DNA from: Paenibacillus athensensis
Lineage (GTDB): Bacteria; Bacillota; Bacilli; Paenibacillales; NBRC-103111
DNA: 64,000 nt
NCBI RefSeq assembly: GCF_004514475.2
Contig: NZ_MYFO02000015.1
Span: forward strand, 124,001 to 188,000
Direction: 5' to 3'
Shown here: one piece after another, positions 35,308-44,433 of the stretch
Layout: the number at the start of each line of letters is the position of its first letter
How positions within the stretch are numbered: position 1 is the stretch's first letter
Translations under genes and position numbers: made by a program
Notes under the pieces: generated by a model
What the model was told of the DNA's origin: nothing
The model's database searches: none
The model's input: only the letters and a program-made list of their open reading frames with translations

Positions 35308-35649
35308 ATGTATAACTACATAAGTATCCATTCCAATGATTACACAGAGAAAATAAAGTCGGCGATTCTGGAGCAATACTTAACACGTAATCTGAATTTT
35401 GAAAAAGTCCGGCATTTAATATTTTGTAAAGAATTCCAAGGAGAGCGAATCTGGTTACGAGGCATTCTTGCTGATCGGGATGGTAACTATGCCTTTCATA
35501 CACTAGACGGTGTTGAAGAGATAAATTTAATTGAAATCGATTTGCCTGTAAGCATTAGCGGCATGCTGGCACAGGAGATAGAAATCATCGCTGTCGCTAT
35601 TGCTAGAGAGTTATCGTGGATTATTGACAAGGATCATGGATTAAAGTAG
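35308..35649 (+). CDS. Hypothetical protein
   Basis: A 113-residue soluble protein (starts MYNYISIHSNDYTEKIKSAI) with alternating strands and helices. No family is recognised; size and composition would suit an immunity protein or a small accessory factor. GGAGAGAGG lies upstream of the ATG. It sits between two unrelated small genes in an AT-rich stretch. Confidence 0.6.
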   Translation: MYNYISIHSNDYTEKIKSAILEQYLTRNLNFEKVRHLIFCKEFQGERIWLRGILADRDGNYAFHTLDGVEEINLIEIDLPVSISGMLAQEIEIIAVAIARELSWIIDKDHGLK

Positions 35650-35727
35650 CGAACGATTGCTTTGAAATTGCCGATAGTACTAGCAATGATCTACACATAG
35701 ATAGGGGGGATTCTTCTGCGTTATGGA

Positions 35728-36192
35728 GTGAGAGGGATCAGTTTCGAGATTCCAAACGAGTACGGAAAATGGCTTTTTGACGTTTTGAAGCCCTTTGATT
35801 GTAAGGATTACAATTGGTTAGTTGGGGCTGGAGAAGAATACAAGTGGCAAGAAAACGACTTGAAGCCGTTATTTGCAGACGACGTGGATATTTTAGAAGG
35901 TGAGGATTTGCTTCAGATCATTGACTCAGAGGAGCCTCAATATATCATTTTTGCTGACCTGAAAGCTTTTCCAATCGGAAAGCAAATATCACAAATAGAT
36001 AAATACGAAGATTTTTTAGAAAGTGATTGCGAACTGATATTGCTCATTGTTGATTCCACCTATACCTCTATTTACTGCAAAGATGTCGAAGTTCTGAATC
36101 TACTATACGCTAATGCGAAAATGATTAAAGTCGATTCACTAGCATATATTACAGATGATAATGACTTTAGAAAGACATTAAAAGCTAGATGA
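35728..36192 (+). CDS. DUF2691-like protein
   Basis: A 154-residue soluble protein beginning RGISFEIPNEYGKWLFDVL, close to the pattern of DUF2691 proteins known from Bacillus, whose function is not established. It starts at GTG 35728, or slightly upstream at a CTG nearer the strong AGGGGGGA at about 35703; the true start is uncertain. A stop at 36190-36192 ends it. Confidence 0.6.
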   Translation: MRGISFEIPNEYGKWLFDVLKPFDCKDYNWLVGAGEEYKWQENDLKPLFADDVDILEGEDLLQIIDSEEPQYIIFADLKAFPIGKQISQIDKYEDFLESDCELILLIVDSTYTSIYCKDVEVLNLLYANAKMIKVDSLAYITDDNDFRKTLKAR

Positions 36193-36312
36193 GGCAGCAG
36201 GTGAACTGTACCCGGAACGGAACGGCTCCGTCCAGAAGATTTGCCAAGTGCTGGATGAATCCTTCTATGCTATACTCGCCATGTATACATTATTATCGTG
36301 TCAGGAGGGAAG

Positions 36313-36546
36313 ATGATGGCGCTGATCCGACATTTAAGTAAAATATCGAGAAATTCAAGAGTACAGGCTGAGGCAGAGTCTACGTACAATATTGTCATTC
36401 AGAATGGACGGAAATACATCCAGATTAACACTTACGGTTCGAAAGATCGGGTACATACCAACATGGTGAGCCAGACGCTGCAACTAGATGAGCAATCAGC
36501 CAAGCAGTTATTCGATATCCTAAAAGCCGAGTTTGCTTTAACATGA
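36313..36546 (+). CDS. Small conserved protein preceding PLD-helicase
   Basis: A 77-residue protein (MMALIRHLSKISRNSRVQAE, then YIQINTYGS and TLQLDEQSAKQLFDILK). AGGAGGGAAG precedes the ATG at 36313. Similar small proteins occur in Bacillus and are sometimes mislabelled as methionyl-tRNA formyltransferase; it has no such domain. It lies 34 bp upstream of the helicase gene and may be cotranscribed with it. Function unknown. Confidence 0.7.
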   Translation: MMALIRHLSKISRNSRVQAEAESTYNIVIQNGRKYIQINTYGSKDRVHTNMVSQTLQLDEQSAKQLFDILKAEFALT

Positions 36547-36580
36547 TTTCATTTCTAAGGTCTTAGCTGGAGGAACTAAC

Positions 36581-39500
36581 ATGAACGAACAAGACCATAA
36601 ACAAGGGCTTCACGAAGAAATTTTACATAAACACAAAACCTATCCCCCGAATCAGCAAATCCACAAGTTGCATCCGGCTCAGCATACTAATTCTCTCATT
36701 CAGCAGGTTCTCCGAGATTTAACTCAAGCCTTTAAAGAACTTGAAAAACAGAACCAGCTGCAGGAAATGATGGAGTTAACGAGGCAAGTGAAACAACTTT
36801 TACCGAATAGCAAGCATGCTGAGCTGGATTTACCGCTGAAGGCGATTCATTATAGACATGATGATTTTCCGATTCCGATGTATCCGGAGTTTTTCCTGAC
36901 GAATCCGCTACTCCTAACCAATCAAAACGCTATGCACTTGTTTCGAGCTTTGAAGTATGAGCTTATGACGGCAGATCAAGCTTTTTTTATGGTGAGCTTT
37001 GTTCGATGGTCAGGGTTACAGCTCTTGCTGAAGTCCATTGATCAATTTAAAAAAGACCAACCAAACAAAAAAATAAAAATTTTAACTTCTACTTATCTAA
37101 AGATTACCGAGCCTAAAGCATTAAAGAGTCTTCTTTTGCTGCCGAATGTGGAAACCAAGGTTTTTAACTCCGGTAAAGTCTCGTTCCATACAAAAGCCTA
37201 CTTGTTTGAACGAATATCAAACTTGAACACAGCGATTATTGGTTCCTCGAATTTGACCTATTCTGCGCTTAAAACTGGGCATGAGTGGAATGTGAAACTG
37301 CCTGGAGATACACTGCAATCCGTGTTTCTGAATGCCAGGGATGCTTTTGAAACCTACTGGAATGATGCTAATGCGGTACCGCTAGATGCGGCTCTCATCG
37401 ACACTTATGAAAAAGAATATAACAATAAAAAAATCATGCTGGTCAATCCCTATACGGCTGCGGAGCATGTCGATTTTACGGAAGCGACTGTCAAGCCTGA
37501 AGAAGATCAAGGACCTATTCAACCAAACAAGATGCAGGTTGAGGCGCTAGAGGCTTTGTCCAAGACGAGGAGTAATCAGCATACGAAAGCCGTAGTGATA
37601 GCAGCTACAGGAACAGGGAAGACGTATTTATCAGCGCTTGATGTTCACGCATTTCAAGCCAATACGATGCTTTTTCTCGCTCATCGTGATGAAATTTTGG
37701 AAAGCTCCCAAAAAACATTTATTCAGGTATTTGGCCAAAAAGATGGTTTCGGAAAGCTGACGGGTATTCATAAGGAAGGTTATAAACCTTATCTTTTTGG
37801 TTCTGTACGGACTTTATCGAAGGATGAGGTGTTATACCAATATTCGCCGGAACATTTTGACTATATTGTTGTCGACGAGTTTCATCATGCAGAAGCCGCA
37901 ACCTATAAAAAGGTGCTTGATTATTTCAAACCTAAATTTTTGCTTGGCTTAACGGCAACACCAGAGCGGATGGATGGCCGAGATGTACTGGAGCTATGCA
38001 ATCATAACGTGGTTTATGAGATTCGATTGCGCGAGGCTTTAGAGGAGGGATTGCTGGTTCCATTTCGTTATTTTGGCCTTAGTGACCCAACGGTCGATTA
38101 TGAGGAAGTGGGAATCCAGAGCAACGGACAATTCAAAGAAAATGAGTTGGTGCGAGTATTAAACACACATGAGCGTGTGGACTACGTCTTAGAAATGATT
38201 CGTAAGTTTGGACACGACGGTCCCTTCATGAAGGCATTAGGTTTTTGTGCTACTATTGAGCATGCTCAATACATGTCGGATGCATGTAATCAACGCGGAG
38301 TAGGTGCGGGATATCTTACAGGGGACAATACGCCCGACCAGCGTCAAACACTGATTCGCCGCCTTGAAGATGACACTGATCCACTACAGATCATTTTTAC
38401 GGTGGATATTTTCAACGAAGGTGTCGATATCCCGAGAATCAATCTCGTATTATTCTTGCGACCTACTGAATCAGCAACCATTTTCATCCAGCAGCTTGGT
38501 CGTGGGTTAAGGAAGGCACCAGGGAAAGAATATGCTACAATTCTTGATTTTATCGGGAATTACAAGAAATCGTTTATCGTGCCACTCGCTTTATCCGGCC
38601 AGTACAATCATAAAGCTTTTGACCGCGAATCCCTTCGGGTAGCTGTTGAGACTGATTTCGCGAATTTGCCAGAAGGCTGTTTTGTTGATCTAGAAGAAGT
38701 GTCGAGAAAACAAATTCTCGAAAAAATTGAAAGTATTAAGTTGGACCGCGACCTCATGCTCAAAGAAGTATACAATCAGTTTCGAAAAGAGCTAGGACGA
38801 TCCCCAGAGATTGAAGACTTTTTATATGTCGAGGGTGCGCCTAGCTTTCATTCCTTTATTTTCAAGTATGGCTCATGGGTAGAAACCAAAAAGAGGATGA
38901 AGGATTTGAATGAGCTTGATCGTTCCATTTTGGCGAATGAGGTATTCTTGAAAGTAATACGGAGAGTAGAGGGGTTATTACCTGTCAAATGGCCATATGA
39001 GTTGATTATTTTGTATGTAGCTATATCAAAAGGAAAAGTGTGTCAAGAAGATGTGGTAAACGAGCTGCAATTCAGATTTGCCATTTCGATTTCTGCAGAA
39101 AACCATGCAAAGAAAATACACCGAGCAATGGAAAAACTCGCAGAAACACCGACTAAGAAAAGTTGGTCATTTGGAAAATTGAAGAATGGTGATTTTAGTT
39201 TATCTACAGTCGTCGCAGATACCATCCAATCGAATTCATTGTTTAAAGATTATCTAGGGGGAAGATTAGAATACGGTTTAGCTGAATTTAGACGCGTATA
39301 TCGACCTGGGGTATTTTTTCAAAGTGAAAAGAATGTGGTCCTCTATCAAAATTATACTCGAAATGATCTGATCTATTTGTTTGAGTCCGATGTTCAGGAG
39401 GGTTCTTGGCGGGAAGGAGTAAGCCGGGTTGGTAGTCATTATTTATTGTTTGTGAACTTAAACAAAGAGAAACGGGTAGCAGAGCATTTAAAGTACCACG

Positions 39501-39775
39501 ATTACTTCATCGATCAACAGCATTTCCACTGGCAAAGTCAAAATTCGACATCTCATAAATCCACGGTAGGGCAAAACTACGTTCATCATAAACAAAGAGG
39601 ATTCCATATTCATTTGTTTGTGAGAAAGTTTGAGCGAATGCACGGAGTTACATTGCCATTGATGTATTTGGGCGAAGTTGATTATGTCAGCAGCCACGGG
39701 GATAAGCCGATGAATGTAACGTGGAAGCTACACCAACCTATCCCAGAGGCATTGTATATGGACTTTATTCGATAA
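36581..39775 (+). CDS. PLD-nuclease/SF2 DNA helicase fusion with DUF3427 tail
   Basis: A 1064-residue protein. Domains: N-terminal helical region (1-110); PLD-type nuclease-like domain with half-motif FHTKAYLF (about 201-208) and GSSNLTYSAL (about 220-229); SF2 helicase with Walker A AATGTGKTYL (about 341-350), DEFHH box (about 431-435), LTATPERMD and QQLGRGLRKAPGKEYATILDF (630-650 region); then a C-terminal DUF3427-type domain (HFHWQSQNSTSHKS, YLGEVDY). HxK-type PLD domains need dimers to cut. Such fusions occur in restriction and anti-phage loci. A role in DNA-end processing or phage defence is inferred. It is AT-rich relative to the paralogue at 41428 and ends 11 bases into the convergent Nudix gene. 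Confidence 0.85.
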   Translation: MNEQDHKQGLHEEILHKHKTYPPNQQIHKLHPAQHTNSLIQQVLRDLTQAFKELEKQNQLQEMMELTRQVKQLLPNSKHAELDLPLKAIHYRHDDFPIPMYPEFFLTNPLLLTNQNAMHLFRALKYELMTADQAFFMVSFVRWSGLQLLLKSIDQFKKDQPNKKIKILTSTYLKITEPKALKSLLLLPNVETKVFNSGKVSFHTKAYLFERISNLNTAIIGSSNLTYSALKTGHEWNVKLPGDTLQSVFLNARDAFETYWNDANAVPLDAALIDTYEKEYNNKKIMLVNPYTAAEHVDFTEATVKPEEDQGPIQPNKMQVEALEALSKTRSNQHTKAVVIAATGTGKTYLSALDVHAFQANTMLFLAHRDEILESSQKTFIQVFGQKDGFGKLTGIHKEGYKPYLFGSVRTLSKDEVLYQYSPEHFDYIVVDEFHHAEAATYKKVLDYFKPKFLLGLTATPERMDGRDVLELCNHNVVYEIRLREALEEGLLVPFRYFGLSDPTVDYEEVGIQSNGQFKENELVRVLNTHERVDYVLEMIRKFGHDGPFMKALGFCATIEHAQYMSDACNQRGVGAGYLTGDNTPDQRQTLIRRLEDDTDPLQIIFTVDIFNEGVDIPRINLVLFLRPTESATIFIQQLGRGLRKAPGKEYATILDFIGNYKKSFIVPLALSGQYNHKAFDRESLRVAVETDFANLPEGCFVDLEEVSRKQILEKIESIKLDRDLMLKEVYNQFRKELGRSPEIEDFLYVEGAPSFHSFIFKYGSWVETKKRMKDLNELDRSILANEVFLKVIRRVEGLLPVKWPYELIILYVAISKGKVCQEDVVNELQFRFAISISAENHAKKIHRAMEKLAETPTKKSWSFGKLKNGDFSLSTVVADTIQSNSLFKDYLGGRLEYGLAEFRRVYRPGVFFQSEKNVVLYQNYTRNDLIYLFESDVQEGSWREGVSRVGSHYLLFVNLNKEKRVAEHLKYHDYFIDQQHFHWQSQNSTSHKSTVGQNYVHHKQRGFHIHLFVRKFERMHGVTLPLMYLGEVDYVSSHGDKPMNVTWKLHQPIPEALYMDFIR

Positions 39776-40163
39776 ATTCTCTCTTGAGCTCCTGAAGTGT
39801 AGGCAAATCAGCCGGTGCCCATTCCAACGTATCCACTTCAGTAAGGGGAAGCCAGATGAGCTTCTCATGCTCCTTAGGGGTTGGGATCCCCTCTGTAATC
39901 GTGGCTTTATAAGTAATCAGCCGAACGATTACATTAGGATACTCATGGGTAGCGTCAGCGACCAAGTCGCCGACTTGAATGGTACAATCCAGCTCTTCTT
40001 GAATTTCACGGGCAAGGCTCATCTGAGGAGTTTCACCAGCCTCAATTTTCCCGCCTGGGAATTCCCATAGACCGGGAAGCGACATCGTCTGAGAACGGAG
40101 TGCACACAGCACTTCGTTTTTTTCATTAAACATGACGGCGCCCACTACGTCGACTTTTTTCAT
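39765..40163 (-). CDS. MutT-like Nudix hydrolase
   Basis: A 132-residue (deoxy)nucleoside triphosphate pyrophosphohydrolase. The Nudix box is GGKIEAGETPQMSLAREIQEEL (Gly and Glu residues in place) preceded by LPGLWEFPG. It would clean oxidised or unusual nucleotides such as 8-oxo-dGTP. On the minus strand it overlaps the PLD-helicase 3' end by 11 bases (tail to tail). The ATG is preceded by GCGAGGAC at a longish spacing. Confidence 0.9.
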   Translation of the reverse strand: MKKVDVVGAVMFNEKNEVLCALRSQTMSLPGLWEFPGGKIEAGETPQMSLAREIQEELDCTIQVGDLVADATHEYPNVIVRLITYKATITEGIPTPKEHEKLIWLPLTEVDTLEWAPADLPTLQELKREFIE

Positions 40164-40330
40164 TTACATGTCCTCGCTTACGGTATTTTTATTTAGGATA
40201 CCAATGTTATCGTGGTGGGGCAAGTTTGGGTTCTTGATGTGCATGGCAAAGATCATGATAGAATCGAGATTTGGATTTAGTTAAAATGAAATGGAGTAAC
40301 AAATTATCCATTAACAAGGAGCATCCCACA

Positions 40331-40981
40331 ATGAGCGAATTCACCTCCGGGTGTTTAACCCCAAACACGAAAAAAGCAGTAGCTTATCTGACTAAACAAA
40401 GTTCAGTAATTCGAGTGGCGCCGCTAAATGAGGATTGGATTATTTTTCTAACCGAAGATACCTATGTGGATAACTCTGTATCCAGTGCTATTCAACACGT
40501 ATCAAGCGAAATACCCGTTTTATATTTCTATAACTTTGAGGATCATTGTTGGGGCTATAAGCTGTTAGAAGCGGGGAGGACGTTAGCGGAGTTTGAACTG
40601 GACTATGAGGCGAAGCATAGTAGGGTAATCCAGTTAGCTCAACAACTTTACCCGACAAAAGACATTATTGAGTTCTTGTATATCGATATTGAAGGCCAAG
40701 CCGTGCGTGAGCAGTTGGAGCAGCAAGTCGAAGATCAGTATGTGAATACGGTAAGAATAGCCTATCAACAGGCAAATATCGACGCATTTCGTATTCTGGG
40801 CGTAAGTGGCGGCGTATTGCAAAATCTTGGGGAGATCATGAGTGTTGAGCATTTTGAAGCCCTTCAGAGCAAACACGACTTGGTCGAACAATTCAAAGTA
40901 GCGTTGGGGATTCCTGAAATGAGCTGGATTCGAGTAGATCGTTTGGAAGCTTTCGATGAGCGGTTTCCATCTCTGTTGTGA
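40331..40981 (+). CDS. Hypothetical protein between helicase genes
   Basis: A 216-residue protein (starts MSEFTSGCLTPNTKKAVAYL). No family recognised; mixed strands and helices, no membrane segment, no signal peptide. The ATG at 40331 follows AAGGAGC, so the longer frame from 40271 is not used. It lies divergent to the Nudix gene and ahead of a MazG-helicase pair, in accessory-type AT-rich sequence. Confidence 0.65.
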   Translation: MSEFTSGCLTPNTKKAVAYLTKQSSVIRVAPLNEDWIIFLTEDTYVDNSVSSAIQHVSSEIPVLYFYNFEDHCWGYKLLEAGRTLAEFELDYEAKHSRVIQLAQQLYPTKDIIEFLYIDIEGQAVREQLEQQVEDQYVNTVRIAYQQANIDAFRILGVSGGVLQNLGEIMSVEHFEALQSKHDLVEQFKVALGIPEMSWIRVDRLEAFDERFPSLL

Positions 40982-41108
40982 AATTAACGCTGGATTCTCA
41001 GTCGGGCTCCTTTCCCGCAACAAACAGGAACCACGACTTTCTTTGTGGAAATTACATATAGGTAGTTTACACGCGTTTTTTGAAATTCACCCCCAAAGGA
41101 GCCATCCC

Positions 41109-41435
41109 ATGCCCACCTACAACAAACTCGTCCGCGACCTGATTCCGCAGATCATCACGGGTAGCGGCAAAGTCGCCAATACGCGTATTCTCGACGAAAC
41201 CGAATACCGCACGGAGCTTCGGACCAAGCTGGCCGAGGAGCTTCATGAATATCTGGAAGCGTCCGACGACTCTAGTGCGCTCGAAGAGCTCGCCGACATA
41301 CTGGAAATTGTACACGCGTTAGCGGCTGTACACGGCTCCACGGTAGAGCAACTGGAAGCGATTCGTGTGGAGAAGGCGGAGAAACGCGGAGGATTTAGGG
41401 AACGCATTTTCCTGATCGATGTACCCGATGCCTGA
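41109..41435 (+). CDS. MazG-like phosphoribosyl-ATP-type pyrophosphohydrolase
   Basis: A 108-residue all-alpha nucleotide pyrophosphohydrolase. It starts MPTYNKLVRDLIPQI as in known house-cleaning MazG-like proteins, with metal-binding acidic residues in EELHEYLEASDD and EELADILEI. AAAGGAG precedes the ATG. Its last codons overlap the next gene's start, so it is translationally coupled to a PLD-helicase. It would hydrolyse nucleoside triphosphates, possibly non-canonical ones. Confidence 0.88.
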   Translation: MPTYNKLVRDLIPQIITGSGKVANTRILDETEYRTELRTKLAEELHEYLEASDDSSALEELADILEIVHALAAVHGSTVEQLEAIRVEKAEKRGGFRERIFLIDVPDA

Positions 41436-43866
41436 TATCAAGCTGATTACGGAAAATCTGGCCGATGAGCTGATTCCGGGGATCGAGCGGGCGGCGGGCA
41501 TTTATATCATGACTTCGTTTGTGATGAGGTCTGGGGTGCAGATGCTGGCTCCGCATCTCAAGGCGGCGGCTGAGCGTGGCGCGGATATTAAAATTCTGTG
41601 CGGCGATTATTTGTTTATTACGCAGCCGGAAGGTTTGCGGGCGCTGGTGCACATCGATGCGCGGATCGAAGCGAGGCTGTGGCACAGTCGCGGGGCTTCT
41701 TTTCACCCTAAGGCGTATTTGATGGACTACGAGCAGGGCGAGGGGCTGCTGATTGTCGGCTCGTCCAATTTGTCTCGATCGGCTTTTCGCATGGGCGTGG
41801 AATGGAATTTGGCGATGAATGCCGAGGCTGAGCCGTATACGTTTCGCGTGGCGTTGGATAAGTTTATGGAGCATTTTTACGATCCGTGTACGGTGACGCT
41901 GCATGAGGAATCGATTGCGGTGTACGAACGGGATTACATGGCGCATAAGCAGAAAAATCCCGAGCTGGTGCGGACGGTCACGGAGATCGAGGAGTCCGAG
42001 CTGATGCTGCCGCATAAAGAGCCACTCGCTGCGGACAGGGAAGCCGCCACGGAACGCTCTACCCAAGTACTGGAGCCGCGACCTGCGCAGGAGCTGGCGC
42101 TTGCGGCGCTGGAGAAAACGCGGGAGGAGCAATACGACAAGGCGATGGTGGTCATGGCCACGGGGCTGGGCAAGACGTATGTGGCGGCTTTTTTTGCCCG
42201 GCGCTATCGGAGGGTGTTGTTTGTGGCGCACCGCGAGGAGATTTTGCAACAAGCGTTGCGCAGCTTTCAGGCTGTGATGCCAGAGCGCTCCACAGGCTTG
42301 TACAACGGGCTGGAAAAGGAGCCGGCGGCTGAGCATCTTTTTGCCTCAATCTATACGTTGGGGATGAAAAAGCACCGCGAGCGCTTTGCAACGGATCACT
42401 TTGATCTGATTGTCGTCGATGAATTTCATCACGCTGCTGCTAAGACGTATCAATCGATACTGGCGTATTTCCGGCCGGCGTTCCTGCTCGGACTTACGGC
42501 GACGCCGGATCGGCTGGACGGGAAGGATGTTTTTGCGCTGTGTGACGGAAATGTGGCGTTTCAGCTGCATTTTTTGGAGGCGATTCAGAGGCAGTGGCTA
42601 AGTCCGTTTCGCTATTACGGGGTGTACGACCAAACGGATTATTCTGCGATTACGTGGCTCGGCTCGCGTTACGATGAGGAGGAGCTGCTGCGGGCGCAGC
42701 TGCGCGACGAGCTGGCGGAGCAGGTTTTTGAAGCGTGGCGCAAGCACAAGCAGACGAGGACGATTGCGTTTTGTTCGTCGATCCGGCAGGCGAATTTTTT
42801 AGCGAGTTATTTTTTGCGGCAAGGGGTTTCTTGCATTAGCTTGCATTCGCGCACGACGGAGATGGGACGGACGGAAGCGATCGAGCGGCTGACGCAAGGG
42901 CGTTTGGACGTGATTTTTACGGTCGATTTGTTTAATGAAGGTGTCGATATTCCGGCGGTGGATACGTTGTTGTTTGCTCGGCCGACGGAGTCGCTTACGA
43001 TTTTCACCCAACAGATTGGACGTGGGCTGCGCCTGCATCCGGGCAAGACGTGCTGCACGATTATTGATTTGATCGGCAACTACCGTAACGCCGACATGAA
43101 GCTGGGATTGCTGGATATGAACCCTACTGACCTTGGGGCAAAAAAGCAAACGGCGTTCCGACTCCCGGTTCTGCCTGCAGGCTGTGAGCTGAATGTGGAC
43201 GTGGAGGTCATCGATTTGCTGGAGGAGCTGGCGCGCAAGAAGCAGCCGCGTAAGGAGAAGCTGCGCCAGGCTTATCTGGAAGTCAAGCACGAGCTTGGCC
43301 GCCGTCCGAGCTATCTGGAGCTGCATTTGCATGGGCGGGCAGTCAGTCGCGAATATGTACAGGAATTCCGCTCATATGTCGGGTTTCTGGCCTGGGCCGA
43401 GGAGCTAAGCGCGAAGGAATCGGCTGCGTATTTGCGCTACGAGGCGTGGCTGAAGGAAGTTGAAAGCACGGTGATGGCCAAAAGCTACAAGATGACCGTG
43501 CTGCTCTACATGCTGGAGCGCGGCCCAGCCGACTGGATGCAGCCGATTACGCCGCGTGAGGCGGCAGCGTTTTTTCATACCTTCTATATGGAAAAAGAAT
43601 TCCGCAAACGCATTGATTTCTCGGACGGCGAGACGAGCAGGCTCTGGACGTTTGATGAAAGCAAGGTGGCCAAGCTGATCGCTGGCATGCCGATGAGCAA
43701 GTGGAGTGGCAGCTCGAAGGGGCTGGTTGCTTTTGAGGATCAGGTGTTCCGCTTGAATATCGACGTGCTCCCGGAGGATGCGCAGCTGCTGCACGCGTGG
43801 ACGCGGGAGATTTGCTTGTACCGGCTGCATGTGCATTTTGAGCGGCGGTCTGCGGAGCGGGAGTAA
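41428..43866 (+). CDS. PLD-nuclease/SF2 DNA helicase fusion, short form
   Basis: An 812-residue paralogue of the 36581 gene. The PLD-type domain comes first (SFHPKAYLMDYEQG, then GSSNLSRSAF, residues about 90-120), followed by SF2 helicase motifs: Walker A ATGLGKTYV (about 243), DEFHH (about 330), LTATPDRLDGKDV and QQIGRGLRLHPGKTCCTII. There is no DUF3427 tail; the C-terminus is shorter and different. The ATG at 41428 overlaps the MazG stop; an ATG at 41419 also fits. GC-rich, unlike the first copy, so the two probably have different origins. Confidence 0.88.
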   Translation: MPDIKLITENLADELIPGIERAAGIYIMTSFVMRSGVQMLAPHLKAAAERGADIKILCGDYLFITQPEGLRALVHIDARIEARLWHSRGASFHPKAYLMDYEQGEGLLIVGSSNLSRSAFRMGVEWNLAMNAEAEPYTFRVALDKFMEHFYDPCTVTLHEESIAVYERDYMAHKQKNPELVRTVTEIEESELMLPHKEPLAADREAATERSTQVLEPRPAQELALAALEKTREEQYDKAMVVMATGLGKTYVAAFFARRYRRVLFVAHREEILQQALRSFQAVMPERSTGLYNGLEKEPAAEHLFASIYTLGMKKHRERFATDHFDLIVVDEFHHAAAKTYQSILAYFRPAFLLGLTATPDRLDGKDVFALCDGNVAFQLHFLEAIQRQWLSPFRYYGVYDQTDYSAITWLGSRYDEEELLRAQLRDELAEQVFEAWRKHKQTRTIAFCSSIRQANFLASYFLRQGVSCISLHSRTTEMGRTEAIERLTQGRLDVIFTVDLFNEGVDIPAVDTLLFARPTESLTIFTQQIGRGLRLHPGKTCCTIIDLIGNYRNADMKLGLLDMNPTDLGAKKQTAFRLPVLPAGCELNVDVEVIDLLEELARKKQPRKEKLRQAYLEVKHELGRRPSYLELHLHGRAVSREYVQEFRSYVGFLAWAEELSAKESAAYLRYEAWLKEVESTVMAKSYKMTVLLYMLERGPADWMQPITPREAAAFFHTFYMEKEFRKRIDFSDGETSRLWTFDESKVAKLIAGMPMSKWSGSSKGLVAFEDQVFRLNIDVLPEDAQLLHAWTREICLYRLHVHFERRSAERE

Positions 43867-43888
43867 GCTCGATTCCCATGAAAAAGCA

Positions 43889-43930
43889 AGACGCCTTCAC
43901 CCCTACATTGACGTGGAGCTGAAGGCGTCT
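43889..43930 (+). terminator. Terminator after second PLD-helicase
   Basis: AGACGCCTTCA (43889-43899) pairs perfectly with TGAAGGCGTCT (43920-43930) over a 20-base loop, followed by TTGCT. The U-run is short, so strength is uncertain. Confidence 0.6.
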
Positions 43931-44029
43931 TTGCTATGCATACGTCAGTCATCCCAAGGGGACGACAAGCAACAACGGTTGTCTAGGGCAACCGATGTTG
44001 ACTCAGCCGGTAGCGGCGGAAGCGGGCGC

Positions 44030-44315
44030 TTATGCTGAATGATGTCTTGCGCCCAGGTGGCGATGTCCTGCTTGCGGGCTGCGTATTCGTCGCTTCAGAT
44101 GCGGTGGTCGCTCAGCCCCTGATCCAGCCTAGCGGTCATGGCTTGAGCGGACAGCTCGTTCAGCGATTGGCGGTCTAAGCCGTGCGCATCGGCGAGGTCG
44201 GCCAGCGATTGCCCGCTGCGGAGAGCTTCGCTCAGCTCGTCTTGCGTGACGCTGAGGAGGGACAGGCTAGCGGCATCGTTCTGCTCCAGCTCAGGGCCGA
44301 GCGCCGGTCCTGCTA
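44030..44315 (-). pseudogene. Remnant of helical repeat protein with internal stop
   Basis: The minus strand reads LSLLSVTQDELSEALRSGQS, then LADLADAHGLDRQSLNELSA and LDQGLSDHRI, a stop, then SDEYAARKQDIATWAQDIIQ. This is the pattern of short helical repeats (T..EL..AL.SGKSLA.IA...G) seen in Paenibacillus surface or accessory proteins. No start or complete domain remains. The rest of 43931-44433 holds nothing else recognised. Confidence 0.55.
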
Positions 44316-44433
44316 GGGTTGGGGGCGCTTCACCCGGTACGGGCCGTAGAGGAGTTTGTAGTATTTTGTTGAATTAGCAAGATAGCGATTTTTTAAGGGG
44401 ATTTTGAGAACGTTCGTAAAAAGGAGTGATGTT

